Positions 18,645-27,375 of a stretch of 64,000 nucleotides of DNA are shown here, one piece after another (positions within the stretch are counted from its first letter, which is position 1; each line of letters begins with the position of its first letter). The notes beneath the pieces were generated by a model that made no database searches, was not told where the DNA came from, and saw only the letters and a list, made by a program, of their open reading frames with translations. This stretch comes from JAQVEB01 sp028698105 (GTDB taxonomy: Bacteria; Bacteroidota; Bacteroidia; Bacteroidales; Dysgonomonadaceae). A program made the position numbers and the translations under genes. The stretch spans positions 51,664 through 115,663 of the forward strand of contig CAXYYA010000002.1 of the NCBI GenBank assembly GCA_964293155.1, in the 5' to 3' direction.

Positions 18645-19724
18645 TTATCTTTTTACCCGTGCGTTTCCTTCCCACACACTCCAAACCATGGCCTCATCGG
18701 CCGGTTGGGCATAGTCGGTAAGAAATGTTGTGGCCAAGGCTCCGCTTGCCCATGCAAACTGTATCCATTTTTCGGACGACATTTCTTTCAGAATGGCGTA
18801 TAGCAAACCGCCCACGAAACCGTCTCCGCCACCGATGCGATCCAACACGTTTATTTTGCGCAACGGCGCCACATGCCAGTTCTCATTCTCATAAACAATG
18901 GCGCCCCAAAGATGTTCGTTGGTGCTCACTACTTCGCGAAGCGTATTGGCAAATACCGAAACATTGGGGAATGCTTTTTTGGCATTCAGGATCATCCCTT
19001 TGAAGGCTTCAATGGTTTCCTCGATGTTCTCTCCGCCGGCTTTCGGCCCGTGCACACCTAAACAAAGCTGGAAATCTTCTTCGTTTCCGATTAAAATATC
19101 CGATAAGGATGCAATTTCGTTGAATGCCTCTTTCAGTTCTTTTTCACGTCCCTTCCAGAAAGAAGCGCGATGATTTAGATCGAATGAAATCAACGTTCGA
19201 TGTTTTTTCGCGAAACGCGCAATTTCCAGACAAAAATTACTGGTGTCGGGGGACAAAGCGGCAATTAAACCGGATAGATGCACGATCTGCACGCCTTCGC
19301 GACCGAAAATGCGTTCCAGATCGAAGTCTTTCACGTTCAATGTACGCCCTACTTCGCCGGCACGGTCGTTTTGCACACGCGGGCCACGCAGTCCGAATCC
19401 GCTGTCGGCAATATTAAACTGATGCCGGTAGCCCCATGGATCACCTTGCGGAACTTCGGGCCCTTCAAAATCCATATTCCGGTGCCGCAGATCTGCTTTG
19501 ATGAATTTGGCTATGGGACTGCCTTTCACAAAAGTAGTCAAAACTTTGACGGGTAACCCCAAATAAGAGGAAATACTTGCAACGTTGGTTTCGGCGCTGG
19601 TTGCCTGCATTTCGAAAAGCGAACCGCTGTACACCGGCTGTGCGTTTACCGGCGTGATGCGTACCCCCATGCTCGTTGCCACAAGCAACGAATATTTACA
19701 ATCTTTTTTTAATTTCAATGACAT
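18645..19724 (-). CDS. PfkB-family sugar-acid kinase (KdgK-like, candidate gluconate kinase)
   Basis: A 359-residue ribokinase-fold kinase. The C-terminal PfkB signature reads DRIGGGDGF (residues 295-303, catalytic Asp D301), and FDLNHRASFW is the mid-protein KdgK-like block. Databases would probably call it 2-dehydro-3-deoxygluconokinase. No KDPG aldolase, KduI or mannonate dehydratase lies nearby, while the next gene is 6-phosphogluconate dehydrogenase. If the operon is one pathway, its substrate would be D-gluconate and its product 6-phosphogluconate. The long N-terminal region lacks the usual GE(I/L) start of KdgK proteins, consistent with a divergent subgroup. KDG kinase remains a fair alternative. 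Confidence 0.82.
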   Translation of the reverse strand: MSLKLKKDCKYSLLVATSMGVRITPVNAQPVYSGSLFEMQATSAETNVASISSYLGLPVKVLTTFVKGSPIAKFIKADLRHRNMDFEGPEVPQGDPWGYRHQFNIADSGFGLRGPRVQNDRAGEVGRTLNVKDFDLERIFGREGVQIVHLSGLIAALSPDTSNFCLEIARFAKKHRTLISFDLNHRASFWKGREKELKEAFNEIASLSDILIGNEEDFQLCLGVHGPKAGGENIEETIEAFKGMILNAKKAFPNVSVFANTLREVVSTNEHLWGAIVYENENWHVAPLRKINVLDRIGGGDGFVGGLLYAILKEMSSEKWIQFAWASGALATTFLTDYAQPADEAMVWSVWEGNARVKR

Positions 19725-19837
19725 ATATTAAAGTAGTTAGAAGTTAGAAGAAATGTGATGCATCGCGTCTGCACAAAAGTCTAAAAATCTATAAGTCGAA
19801 TTGTCTGTCTTTACTCTTTGTTCCAACAGTATTTATT

Positions 19838-20650
19838 CTATATACTGAAAGCATCGAAACCGCCATCCACGATAGCCACCGAGCCCGTTACGAATTTTGA
19901 TGCGTCACTCACCAGATAGTGCAGCGTGCCCAGAAGTTCCTCCGGCTCCCCAAAGCGCCGGAACGGCGTGTGCGCGATAATGGTGTTGCCACGGTCGGTA
20001 TAAGACCCATCGGGATTTGTGAGCAGGGTGCGATTTTGTTCCGTAATGAAAAAACCGGGACAAATCGCGTTCACACGAAACGATTCGCCGTATTTTATCG
20101 CCATCTCGCCTGCCATGTATTTCGTGAAATTTGTAACGGCGGCTTTCGCAGTTCCATAACCCGCAACGCGGGTTAGCGGCCGCAAGGCCGATGCCGAGGA
20201 AATATTAATGATGTTGCCTTTTTTCGCGTTCACCATGTATTCAGCGAAAACTACGGTGGGCACTACGGTACCCATGAGATTTAAATCGACAACCTTTCTG
20301 AAATCGTCCATTTTCAGATCGAATATTGAACTGGTTGGGCCGATAGTGGCTCCGGGCATGTTTCCGCCTGCGCCGTTTATCAACACATCAATTTTTCCAT
20401 ATTTTGAAAAAATATCTTCAGCGTTTTGCTTCAAAACGGCTTCATCGGTAACCTCTGTTTGCAGAAAAATGGCATCCCCGTCCTTCGATCGTACACTTTC
20501 GATCAAAGCGTCGCCTTTCTCCTTGTTTCGAGCCAAAACAGCCACTTTAGCGCCATGCGCCGCCAGATATTCCACCATGGAAGCTCCCAAAACCCCTGTT
20601 CCTCCGGTAATGACAATTACCTTGTCTTTGATGTTGAATAATTCGTACAT
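19838..20650 (-). CDS. SDR-family D-mannonate oxidoreductase (fructuronate reductase), UxuB-like
   Basis: A 270-residue short-chain dehydrogenase with the cofactor loop TGGTGVLG (15-22), NGAGGN (93-98), catalytic Ser at 152/153 and the YxxxK pair Y166/K170. The NGAGGN-P insertion and the C-terminal block PGFFITEQNRTLLTNPDGSY match the SDR-type D-mannonate oxidoreductases (UxuB of Bacillus, UxuD of Thermotoga, Bacteroides homologues). KduD-type enzymes instead have NNAG and no such insertion. It should reduce D-fructuronate to D-mannonate with NAD(P)H. It is the first gene of the four-gene operon, with its own candidate promoter upstream. Confidence 0.83.
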   Translation of the reverse strand: MYELFNIKDKVIVITGGTGVLGASMVEYLAAHGAKVAVLARNKEKGDALIESVRSKDGDAIFLQTEVTDEAVLKQNAEDIFSKYGKIDVLINGAGGNMPGATIGPTSSIFDLKMDDFRKVVDLNLMGTVVPTVVFAEYMVNAKKGNIINISSASALRPLTRVAGYGTAKAAVTNFTKYMAGEMAIKYGESFRVNAICPGFFITEQNRTLLTNPDGSYTDRGNTIIAHTPFRRFGEPEELLGTLHYLVSDASKFVTGSVAIVDGGFDAFSI

Positions 20651-20740
20651 TTTTATATCATTTTTGGTTTATTGTTCCACATCATTTCATGTACTTTGCA
20701 CCTTTGACAATCTTTTTCCCAATAAATTCGTGCACGTACA

Positions 20741-20748
20741 CAAAATTA
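20741..20748 (-). promoter_or_regulatory. Candidate promoter of the SDR-kinase-gnd-larA operon
   Basis: The minus strand reads TAATTTTG, a perfect TAnnTTTG box about 90 bp upstream of the SDR start. The segment just downstream of it contains GTGCACGAA (20727-20735), also found beside the -7 box of the large PUL promoter. The operon can therefore be transcribed independently of the PUL above it. Confidence 0.55.
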
Positions 20749-20822
20749 CAAATATTATTAGAGGAAATAATTGCACAACTGTTAAAGAAATAAAAAACGA
20801 TACGCTTCACGCGTTTTCTGTC

Positions 20823-21980
20823 TTAAAGCCAGGTCAGTGGGTTCCGAATTGGGAAATTCCTTTCAACCTCCTGAACGGAAGAATCGTGTTTCAGACTTTT
20901 CCACAAATCAAAATATGCAACTTCATTGTAATTAACGGCGCCAAATATTAAAAAAGTTTGGGCAACCGGCCATTCGTCCCAGTACATTACATCTTTTTTG
21001 TAAGGCCATTGGCCCTTATCGAGAACATAAGGATACATAAAATCGATCCCTTTTCTTATGCTCGCGCCATTATTTGCAGTATAATCCCAAAGATTATCCT
21101 CGTCAGTAGAAAGGATTTGGCAAATAGAAGCCATCGCATCCAGATTAAACAAAGAATATCCATAAGGTTTTGTTCGGTCGAGTTCTTGCGGAAAACTTCC
21201 GTTCCCGGCCATTTGATTCGGCAGCAATACTTCCTTGTATCTGTTGCTGCAAAGTTTTAATATTTCTTTGTTTTCGGTTAGTTTAGCAAAGGACGCAACC
21301 TGCATCACCCAGCACGTTCCGTGATTGTTCTTTGCATTCATTTCCGAAATACCGTACGGATGTGAGGTTAGCCAATTGATGTAATCGCTGAACCATTGCT
21401 TTATTTTCATCAAATCTTCATTGTTTACACAAGCGGCATTCTGCATACGAATAATTCCCTGTGCTACCTCCATGAGATGGATCGTATCTATTATCCCGAT
21501 TCCTCTTCCTGACGATATTCCTTTGATAGCCTGAGCATATAACAAGCTCGGATTCATATACGTAGTTGAATCAACAAACCATGCTTTGATATGCCTGAAA
21601 GCATGATCAACATACTTTTCATCGTTCGTAATGATATATGCGGAAGCTAAATATCCGACAACTTTGCTGAACCGGATCATCGCCAAACGATGTGCCACAA
21701 AATTATCCGGATTGGTTTCTCCGTCTTTGCGAATGTAAGGTCCTTTCGGATCATCCGGATTTGGCCACCAATAATCACCTTCGGAATAAAAATCGTGAAT
21801 TCCGCCCTCGCTTCTGTCACTCTTAAAAGAAGTTATGCTCTCCGGTTCTTGAGACATAGCCCACTTGGCATCCGCCATTATCTTGTCTTTCAGAAAATCA
21901 GATGCCTGTTTCTTAAATGAGGTGTCTTTATCACAAGAGACAATTACAAAAGAGAGTGTCAGGAAAAATAGTGTTCTCAT
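20823..21980 (-). CDS. Alginate_lyase-domain lipoprotein (PL5/PL38-type polysaccharide lyase)
   Basis: A 385-residue lipoprotein (lipobox FVIVSC, Cys16) with the alpha-toroid alginate_lyase domain (PF05426). Landmarks are DYWWPNPDDPKGPYIRKDGETNPD (69-92, in pieces), the RGIGIIDT block (159-166) and the NNHG segment (218-221) that carries active-site Asn and His in this fold. PL38 members cleave alginate or glucuronan by beta-elimination. It shares the YWWP, YIR[KR]DGE and NNH blocks with the protein at 27376-28587, so the PUL holds two diverged copies. It is the last PUL gene before the catabolic operon. Glucuronan-like substrates fit the context best. Confidence 0.82.
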   Translation of the reverse strand: MRTLFFLTLSFVIVSCDKDTSFKKQASDFLKDKIMADAKWAMSQEPESITSFKSDRSEGGIHDFYSEGDYWWPNPDDPKGPYIRKDGETNPDNFVAHRLAMIRFSKVVGYLASAYIITNDEKYVDHAFRHIKAWFVDSTTYMNPSLLYAQAIKGISSGRGIGIIDTIHLMEVAQGIIRMQNAACVNNEDLMKIKQWFSDYINWLTSHPYGISEMNAKNNHGTCWVMQVASFAKLTENKEILKLCSNRYKEVLLPNQMAGNGSFPQELDRTKPYGYSLFNLDAMASICQILSTDEDNLWDYTANNGASIRKGIDFMYPYVLDKGQWPYKKDVMYWDEWPVAQTFLIFGAVNYNEVAYFDLWKSLKHDSSVQEVERNFPIRNPLTWL

Positions 21981-22056
21981 TTTTACTCTGATTCTTTATC
22001 TGATTTCGAATATGTGACTTCTAATTAATCATTTTGTACTCAGAAAACTCAATCTT

Positions 22057-23301
22057 TTAAAACAACGGTTGATTGTTAGCTAATTTATTTTTACGTAACA
22101 ACGCTTCCAGAAAGTAATAATCGGCATATACAATCGGCACATCTATTTCAGAGTTCAAAGATTTAGCACCGGTGCTGTGCAACAATAGAAAACCTGCATC
22201 TGAATTTAGCGTTGCCCGATAATTACTTGTGAGATTTTCGAGAATTGTGTCTGCCCATTTTTTGTATTCACCGGCTTTATCACCTCCGTATGTACTCAAT
22301 TCGTACAGTGCCGATGCGGTAATGGTGGCCGCAGATACATCACGCTCCTCGTTCGGAATTTCCGGGGCGCTGTAGTCCCAATATGGGATCAAATCTTCCG
22401 GAAGATTCGGGTTTGAGAAGATAAAGTTTGCAATGTTTCTTGCCTGTTGAAGATAAGTTTCATCTTTTGTTTCACGATACATCATTGTATAACCATAAAG
22501 CGCCCAGGCTTCTCCGCGCGACCAGGTTGATTCATCCTGATACCCTTGATGCGTATTGCGGTGAAGCACCTCGCCTGTGATAGTGTCATAATCAATGACG
22601 TGCCAGGTGCCGTAATCTTCCCTGAAATGATTTTTCATGGTTGTATTTGCATGATTTACTGCGATGTTATAGAACGTGGAATCGCCGCTTTCCTTAAAAG
22701 CCCAAAACAACAACTCCAGGTTCATCATATTGTCGATAATTACCGGACACTGCCATTTATCGCCGTTGTGATCCCACGAACGAATAATTTTTGCGTTTGG
22801 TTTATACCTTGTGATCAGCGAACGGGCAGCATCCATTATGACATTTTTATACTCCGCTTTATTCGACAGGCGAAGGCCGTTACCAAAACTGTTGTTGATC
22901 ATAAATCCGAGATCGTGGGTCCCAATGTTCAGTTTTTGGCTTTCGAGCGGAGTTGTAAATCTCACGGCAAGGTCTTCCCATTTCGGGTCTTTCGTGTATT
23001 CATACATAAACCACAGTTCTCCAGGGAAAAAGCCGCTCGTCCAATCGCGGGCAGGCACCATTTTTAAGGAACCGTCTTTTTCCATGGTACGGGGACTTAC
23101 CAATGGATTTTTAGCTTTCACAACCGAGTCTCTCTTGTCATTACTGATTGCTTCATCGGTCAGATCCACAGCATAAAGTAACTGCTGAGAGGCAAAATCG
23201 AAATTATCTGCTACTATGTTTTTCGGTTTCCGGGTGTTACAAGATTGCAACAAAAATGTACCAAGCAGGATCGCTGAAAAAAAGAATAATTTTGACTTCA
23301 T
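22057..23301 (-). CDS. GH88 unsaturated glucuronyl hydrolase, lipoprotein
   Basis: A 414-residue lipoprotein (LLQSC, Cys21) of the alpha/alpha barrel family GH88. It removes the 4,5-unsaturated uronic acid left at the non-reducing end by polysaccharide lyases. The two key Asp residues are D130 (GTHDLGF) and D190 (PVIIDNMMNLEL), 60 residues apart as in characterised enzymes. EWT/DWTSGFFPG and HRNTHQGYQDESTWSRG are further family blocks. A second GH88 lies at 39443-40645. Two copies suggest different linkages or sulfation patterns next to the unsaturated residue. Confidence 0.95.
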   Translation of the reverse strand: MKSKLFFFSAILLGTFLLQSCNTRKPKNIVADNFDFASQQLLYAVDLTDEAISNDKRDSVVKAKNPLVSPRTMEKDGSLKMVPARDWTSGFFPGELWFMYEYTKDPKWEDLAVRFTTPLESQKLNIGTHDLGFMINNSFGNGLRLSNKAEYKNVIMDAARSLITRYKPNAKIIRSWDHNGDKWQCPVIIDNMMNLELLFWAFKESGDSTFYNIAVNHANTTMKNHFREDYGTWHVIDYDTITGEVLHRNTHQGYQDESTWSRGEAWALYGYTMMYRETKDETYLQQARNIANFIFSNPNLPEDLIPYWDYSAPEIPNEERDVSAATITASALYELSTYGGDKAGEYKKWADTILENLTSNYRATLNSDAGFLLLHSTGAKSLNSEIDVPIVYADYYFLEALLRKNKLANNQPLF

Positions 23302-23322
23302 TTTTAAATTGTTTTTTTTTGA

Positions 23323-26097
23323 TTATTTGGGTTCATACTTCAGGTAAATTTTTCCTTTTAGGGGTGCGACGTGACCGTAATTCAACACGTAATTCGGCTG
23401 GCTCTGCGGTCCAAGTCTTGAAGCCTGTTGAAACTTTGTTCCAACCGGGCTGATAACGTTCAAAACCGATAGCTGTCCATCAGGGAAAATTCCCAATGTA
23501 TTATCGTTGTTCCGTTTCACAGGCTTATCGGGAGTGAATAAATGCAGGTAAAGATTATCCGATGCAAATACGAATTTTATGACGCCTTCGTCTGTAGTTA
23601 GATCAGCAGCATACATATTTGAATGAAACCCTTTAAATTCAGGATACACCCACGATTCCCCGGTAACGGTATTGTTATAATCCTTTTCCCAGATATTGAA
23701 AGTAACTCCTTTCAACCGATTCTTCCAAACGCGATAAGGCCCATTTCCCAACCATTTGATGTGCTTAACTTTTTCTTCGGGATAATCAAAGGTAACGCCA
23801 ACGTGATCGTGATATCCTGCAACATCAAAAGCATAGCCGATCTCTATCCACCCTGACGACAGTAGCCCAAGGGTTATATTGCTCCGGTTCAACCTTCTGT
23901 TATTGTCATGACTAAATGAAAATTTCATTTTCTTGATGCCTTCCTCCTCAACAGATTCAACACCCGTCAAAGTCATTCCATCGGTTGTAAATCTGGGGCC
24001 ATTCTTAAGGGACAAAACATTGTCATTTACCGTTATTTCATTAATAATTCCCCTTGCCTTATCAATTTTTACCGTTGTGTTTCCTGAACTGAAAGTTAAT
24101 TCATTGTTCTGTTCGTCCGAGATTACGTTGTTATTGCCTTTTTCCACTAATTTGAGTGCATTTGCTTCGGCACTTGTTATGTTTCGTGACCAGGTGTAAA
24201 TTTCCTTTCCATCTTTATCGGCAGCAGTAATAAAAAGCGCATCATAATCCGACACGCGAGCCGGCAGCTTAACGTTGAGTAACCCCGAAAAGCCGGGAAG
24301 TACATCGGGAACCAAAACTTTTGTTTCAAGCTCAGATAACTTTCCGTTTGCGTAATCAAATTTCACCCATTTGGCGGTAAACTGGCACTGGTTGAGATTG
24401 GTAAAATGATACCGGTTATACACTTTGATGTTGCCATCGAAACTTGGCGCCAAAAATGAAGTGCCTTCCAGATATACGGGAGAAAAAATCTCTTTGATGG
24501 TGTAAAAACTTCCCTCTTTTTCCCTGTACGGACCTAAAATGCCATCTGCACCGTGATTTCCATCCGTATCCAGCTCTCCTTTCCGATCATCGCGCACAAC
24601 AGCCTGATCAACCAAATCCCAAAGGAATCCGCCTGCGCTCAGCGGACTATTTTGCATCAGATTCCAGAAATCATCCAGTCCGGCTCCGTGTCCACCATCG
24701 TACAGGCCATGCATAAATTCGGTAGGAAAAAAAACTTTATTGCCGTCAGCTAAAAATTGTGCCACCACATTCCAGTCAGGATAATGGTGCGTATTTGATT
24801 TTTCTTCATCTAACCAAGGGTGAAAAACATATCGGTTTTGAATATCATATTTTGCGTACTCGGGAACCAGTTCAAAATTAAAACCGCCTTCATTTCCATT
24901 GGCCCACATTACAACGCTCGGATGATTTACGTCGCGAACCATCATTTCTTTTACCAGCTTTTTACCGGCCTCGGTATCGTATTTTGACTGCCAGCCTGTA
25001 AGTTCGTCAATCACATATAAACCCAGCGAATCACAAATCTCGAGAAAATGTTTATCGGGAGGGTAATGCGACATACGCACGGCATTCATATTCATTTCTT
25101 TAATCAACTCCGCATCCATCAAACTGATGGAACGGTTTGTTGCCCTTCCGGATGTCGGCCAGTGAGAATGCCGGTTTACTCCTTTGAATTTGATTTTTGC
25201 ACCATTCACGTAAAATCCGTCACCGGGGCGTAATTCCGCTGTTCGGAAACCGAATTTCTCCGTTATGGTGTGTAATATCTGTCCGTTTCTGGAAACGGAT
25301 ATCTCAACCAAATATCTGTTTGGAAATTCGGATGACCATAATGCCGGATTTTGAAATGATCCTGACAGACGAATCGGGTTGTTTTTATCAACAGTTTTCG
25401 TTAGGCTATTACCGAAAGCCTTCCCATCCAGTGTTTTAATTTGCGCTTTGAGTTCGGTCTTTGAAACATCACCACTTAAAAAAACATCTGCAGTGAAAAT
25501 CCCATTACTTTTTGCATCTATAGCAAAACGTTCAATATGTGTTTTGGGAAGCGCTTCCAACCATACCGGACGATATATCCCTCCGAATACCCAGAAATCG
25601 GCTTTGCGTTCCGCGTTTTCTATGGATTCATTGGCTGAAGATTTATGAACAGTTACTTCGAGAAGATTTTCTTTCCCGAATTTCAGCAGTTTTGTGATGT
25701 CATACTTAAATTGATAAAAACCACCCTGATGAATGTCTTCGGCTCTTTTTCCGTTAATTTTCACTTCCGTGTCTGTCATCGAGCCTTCGAAAACAATATT
25801 GACCTTTTTATTTGACCAATATTCCGGCGTTGTGAATTTGTACCGGTATTGACCGTATTCATTTAAACGATTCTCATCGTGACCATAGGTGAACTGTCCG
25901 AATCCCTGGAGCTCCCAGTTAGAGGGGACAGGTATTTTTGTCCATTCGCCGCTTTTGCGGCCGGCACTGCACAAAAAATCCCAAAGGACCGTGTCATCGC
26001 TTCCGGTGCCGGATAAATAGAGTGATTCTGTTTTTTGGGCAATGGATGGTAAAGTTAAAAAACAAAGAATAAGCAAAAAGAAAACATTTTTTTTCAT
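23323..26097 (-). CDS. GH2 family glycoside hydrolase
   Basis: With the start at MKKNVFFLLILCFLTLPSIAQ (clean signal peptide) the protein has 924 residues. It shows the GH2 order: sugar-binding domain (VPSNWELQGFGQFTYG, FWVFGGIYRPVWLEALP), immunoglobulin-like domain, TIM barrel with GVNRHSHWP, then beta-galactosidase small-chain-like C-terminal domains. The acid/base is the Glu in GNEGG (about E403) and the likely nucleophile the Glu in FPTEFMHG (about E460). GH2 includes beta-galactosidases, beta-glucuronidases and others; the architecture looks beta-galactosidase-like but specificity cannot be settled. It is the only clear exo-glycosidase in the PUL besides the GH88 enzymes. Confidence 0.9.
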   Translation of the reverse strand: MKKNVFFLLILCFLTLPSIAQKTESLYLSGTGSDDTVLWDFLCSAGRKSGEWTKIPVPSNWELQGFGQFTYGHDENRLNEYGQYRYKFTTPEYWSNKKVNIVFEGSMTDTEVKINGKRAEDIHQGGFYQFKYDITKLLKFGKENLLEVTVHKSSANESIENAERKADFWVFGGIYRPVWLEALPKTHIERFAIDAKSNGIFTADVFLSGDVSKTELKAQIKTLDGKAFGNSLTKTVDKNNPIRLSGSFQNPALWSSEFPNRYLVEISVSRNGQILHTITEKFGFRTAELRPGDGFYVNGAKIKFKGVNRHSHWPTSGRATNRSISLMDAELIKEMNMNAVRMSHYPPDKHFLEICDSLGLYVIDELTGWQSKYDTEAGKKLVKEMMVRDVNHPSVVMWANGNEGGFNFELVPEYAKYDIQNRYVFHPWLDEEKSNTHHYPDWNVVAQFLADGNKVFFPTEFMHGLYDGGHGAGLDDFWNLMQNSPLSAGGFLWDLVDQAVVRDDRKGELDTDGNHGADGILGPYREKEGSFYTIKEIFSPVYLEGTSFLAPSFDGNIKVYNRYHFTNLNQCQFTAKWVKFDYANGKLSELETKVLVPDVLPGFSGLLNVKLPARVSDYDALFITAADKDGKEIYTWSRNITSAEANALKLVEKGNNNVISDEQNNELTFSSGNTTVKIDKARGIINEITVNDNVLSLKNGPRFTTDGMTLTGVESVEEEGIKKMKFSFSHDNNRRLNRSNITLGLLSSGWIEIGYAFDVAGYHDHVGVTFDYPEEKVKHIKWLGNGPYRVWKNRLKGVTFNIWEKDYNNTVTGESWVYPEFKGFHSNMYAADLTTDEGVIKFVFASDNLYLHLFTPDKPVKRNNDNTLGIFPDGQLSVLNVISPVGTKFQQASRLGPQSQPNYVLNYGHVAPLKGKIYLKYEPK

Positions 26098-26152
26098 GAA
26101 AACCACATTAATATAAACTGTATTATTTAATAAAAAAACTATCACTGAAGCA

Positions 26153-27280
26153 TCATTCCAATTCGTTTATCCATCTCCAAACAGAACGGTTTAATTGCTG
26201 AAATCCTTTTCCCCATTTTTGTTCATATGGACCTCTTGCAGTGGGAGGGAGATAGTTCTCAAATTTCAACCTCTGGCTTTCTTCATAAGCGTGACCCACA
26301 CCTTCTATGGCTACGATTTTGTAGTTATGTTTGTTGTTTTTAATGAAAATGCGTTCAATGCCGTCGAGGTTTGTTTTCCACTCTAATTTCTCATCGTTCA
26401 TTCCGCAAACTGCCAATACAGGACATTTTATTTTAGAGTAATATTGTTCGGGAACAAATTTGACAAAACACAGTTTCCGGGGAGTAAGGTATCGTTTTAT
26501 AGAACTATCAATGAGTTCTTCTTTAGAAACTGGTTTGTATCTACTATTTGGAACATTAATTTCTTTTCGTCCCGGGATGATGTATGTAGTAAAATAATAA
26601 TCTAAATATTCTCTCAGGTGTTTTTCAATAGAGTCTTTATCCTGATATTGATCGATTATATTAAGCATATCATGTATATGTTTAACCGTATTATTCCGCA
26701 TATCTGTTTGACTTTCGCTGCTTAAAATACTCGTAAGAAATGTTTCTTGATAGTATGCTATTTCATTTCCCGGAATTCCCATAGTGGATAAAACAATCAG
26801 AAATGCAATATCATCATTTCTGGATGTTTCAATAGCGGATGAGCACCCTCCTTCACTATGTCCAAGCAACCCAATCGGGGAATTGGTGAAACGTTTGTCC
26901 TTGCGTAGCCATAGATAAATATCGTGGACCTCATCAGCCGTATCGAACATGGTGTATTTATCCGGATTAGTTTTAGTGGAAGTAGAATCCGCAAAAGCTC
27001 TGTTGTCAAAACGTAAGGAGGCAATTCCATTTCTTGCCAGAGAATCTGCCATGCTAGAATATAAATCGTTATAATTCCTGTCAGTCGGCTGAGGAGCAGT
27101 CACAAAGATCACAACTGGGGACTCGGAATTAGACGAGGAAGGTATAGCCAAAGTGCCTTGTAACGTTATGTTATCTCTTGTCGGAATTGAGATATCTTTA
27201 ACCGAATAATCGAGTTGGTTAGGCAGGGCGTTGGTTATGGTAAAAATACACAAAAAGATAAGTATGCATATATTTTTCAT
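26153..27280 (-). CDS. Secreted alpha/beta hydrolase (esterase-like)
   Basis: The chosen start MKNICILIFLCIFTITNA gives a signal peptide and 375 residues. The nucleophile elbow is GHSEGG (S142), the acid is probably the Asp in VCGMNDEKL, and the base the His in EGVGHAYEE. DNRAFADS fits the S33/dienelactone-hydrolase-like group. Inside a PUL such proteins are usually carbohydrate esterases or deacetylases, here perhaps removing acyl groups that block the lyases. Peptidase activity cannot be excluded. It lies between the GH2 gene and a lyase, in the same direction. Confidence 0.78.
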   Translation of the reverse strand: MKNICILIFLCIFTITNALPNQLDYSVKDISIPTRDNITLQGTLAIPSSSNSESPVVIFVTAPQPTDRNYNDLYSSMADSLARNGIASLRFDNRAFADSTSTKTNPDKYTMFDTADEVHDIYLWLRKDKRFTNSPIGLLGHSEGGCSSAIETSRNDDIAFLIVLSTMGIPGNEIAYYQETFLTSILSSESQTDMRNNTVKHIHDMLNIIDQYQDKDSIEKHLREYLDYYFTTYIIPGRKEINVPNSRYKPVSKEELIDSSIKRYLTPRKLCFVKFVPEQYYSKIKCPVLAVCGMNDEKLEWKTNLDGIERIFIKNNKHNYKIVAIEGVGHAYEESQRLKFENYLPPTARGPYEQKWGKGFQQLNRSVWRWINELE

Positions 27281-27375
27281 AAAACGATCTGAATTAAAAG
27301 ACATTATCAAAAAATATTTGTAAATTTACTTAAATATATGGAATCTCGCTTCCAATAAATTGTTTTTTAGGAATA

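Noticed and set aside
19838..20650. SDR read as KduD (5-keto-4-deoxyuronate pathway)
   Set aside because: The NGAGGN insertion and the PGFFITEQNRTLLTNPDGSY block fit mannonate oxidoreductases; KduD has NNAG and lacks these. No KduI is encoded nearby.
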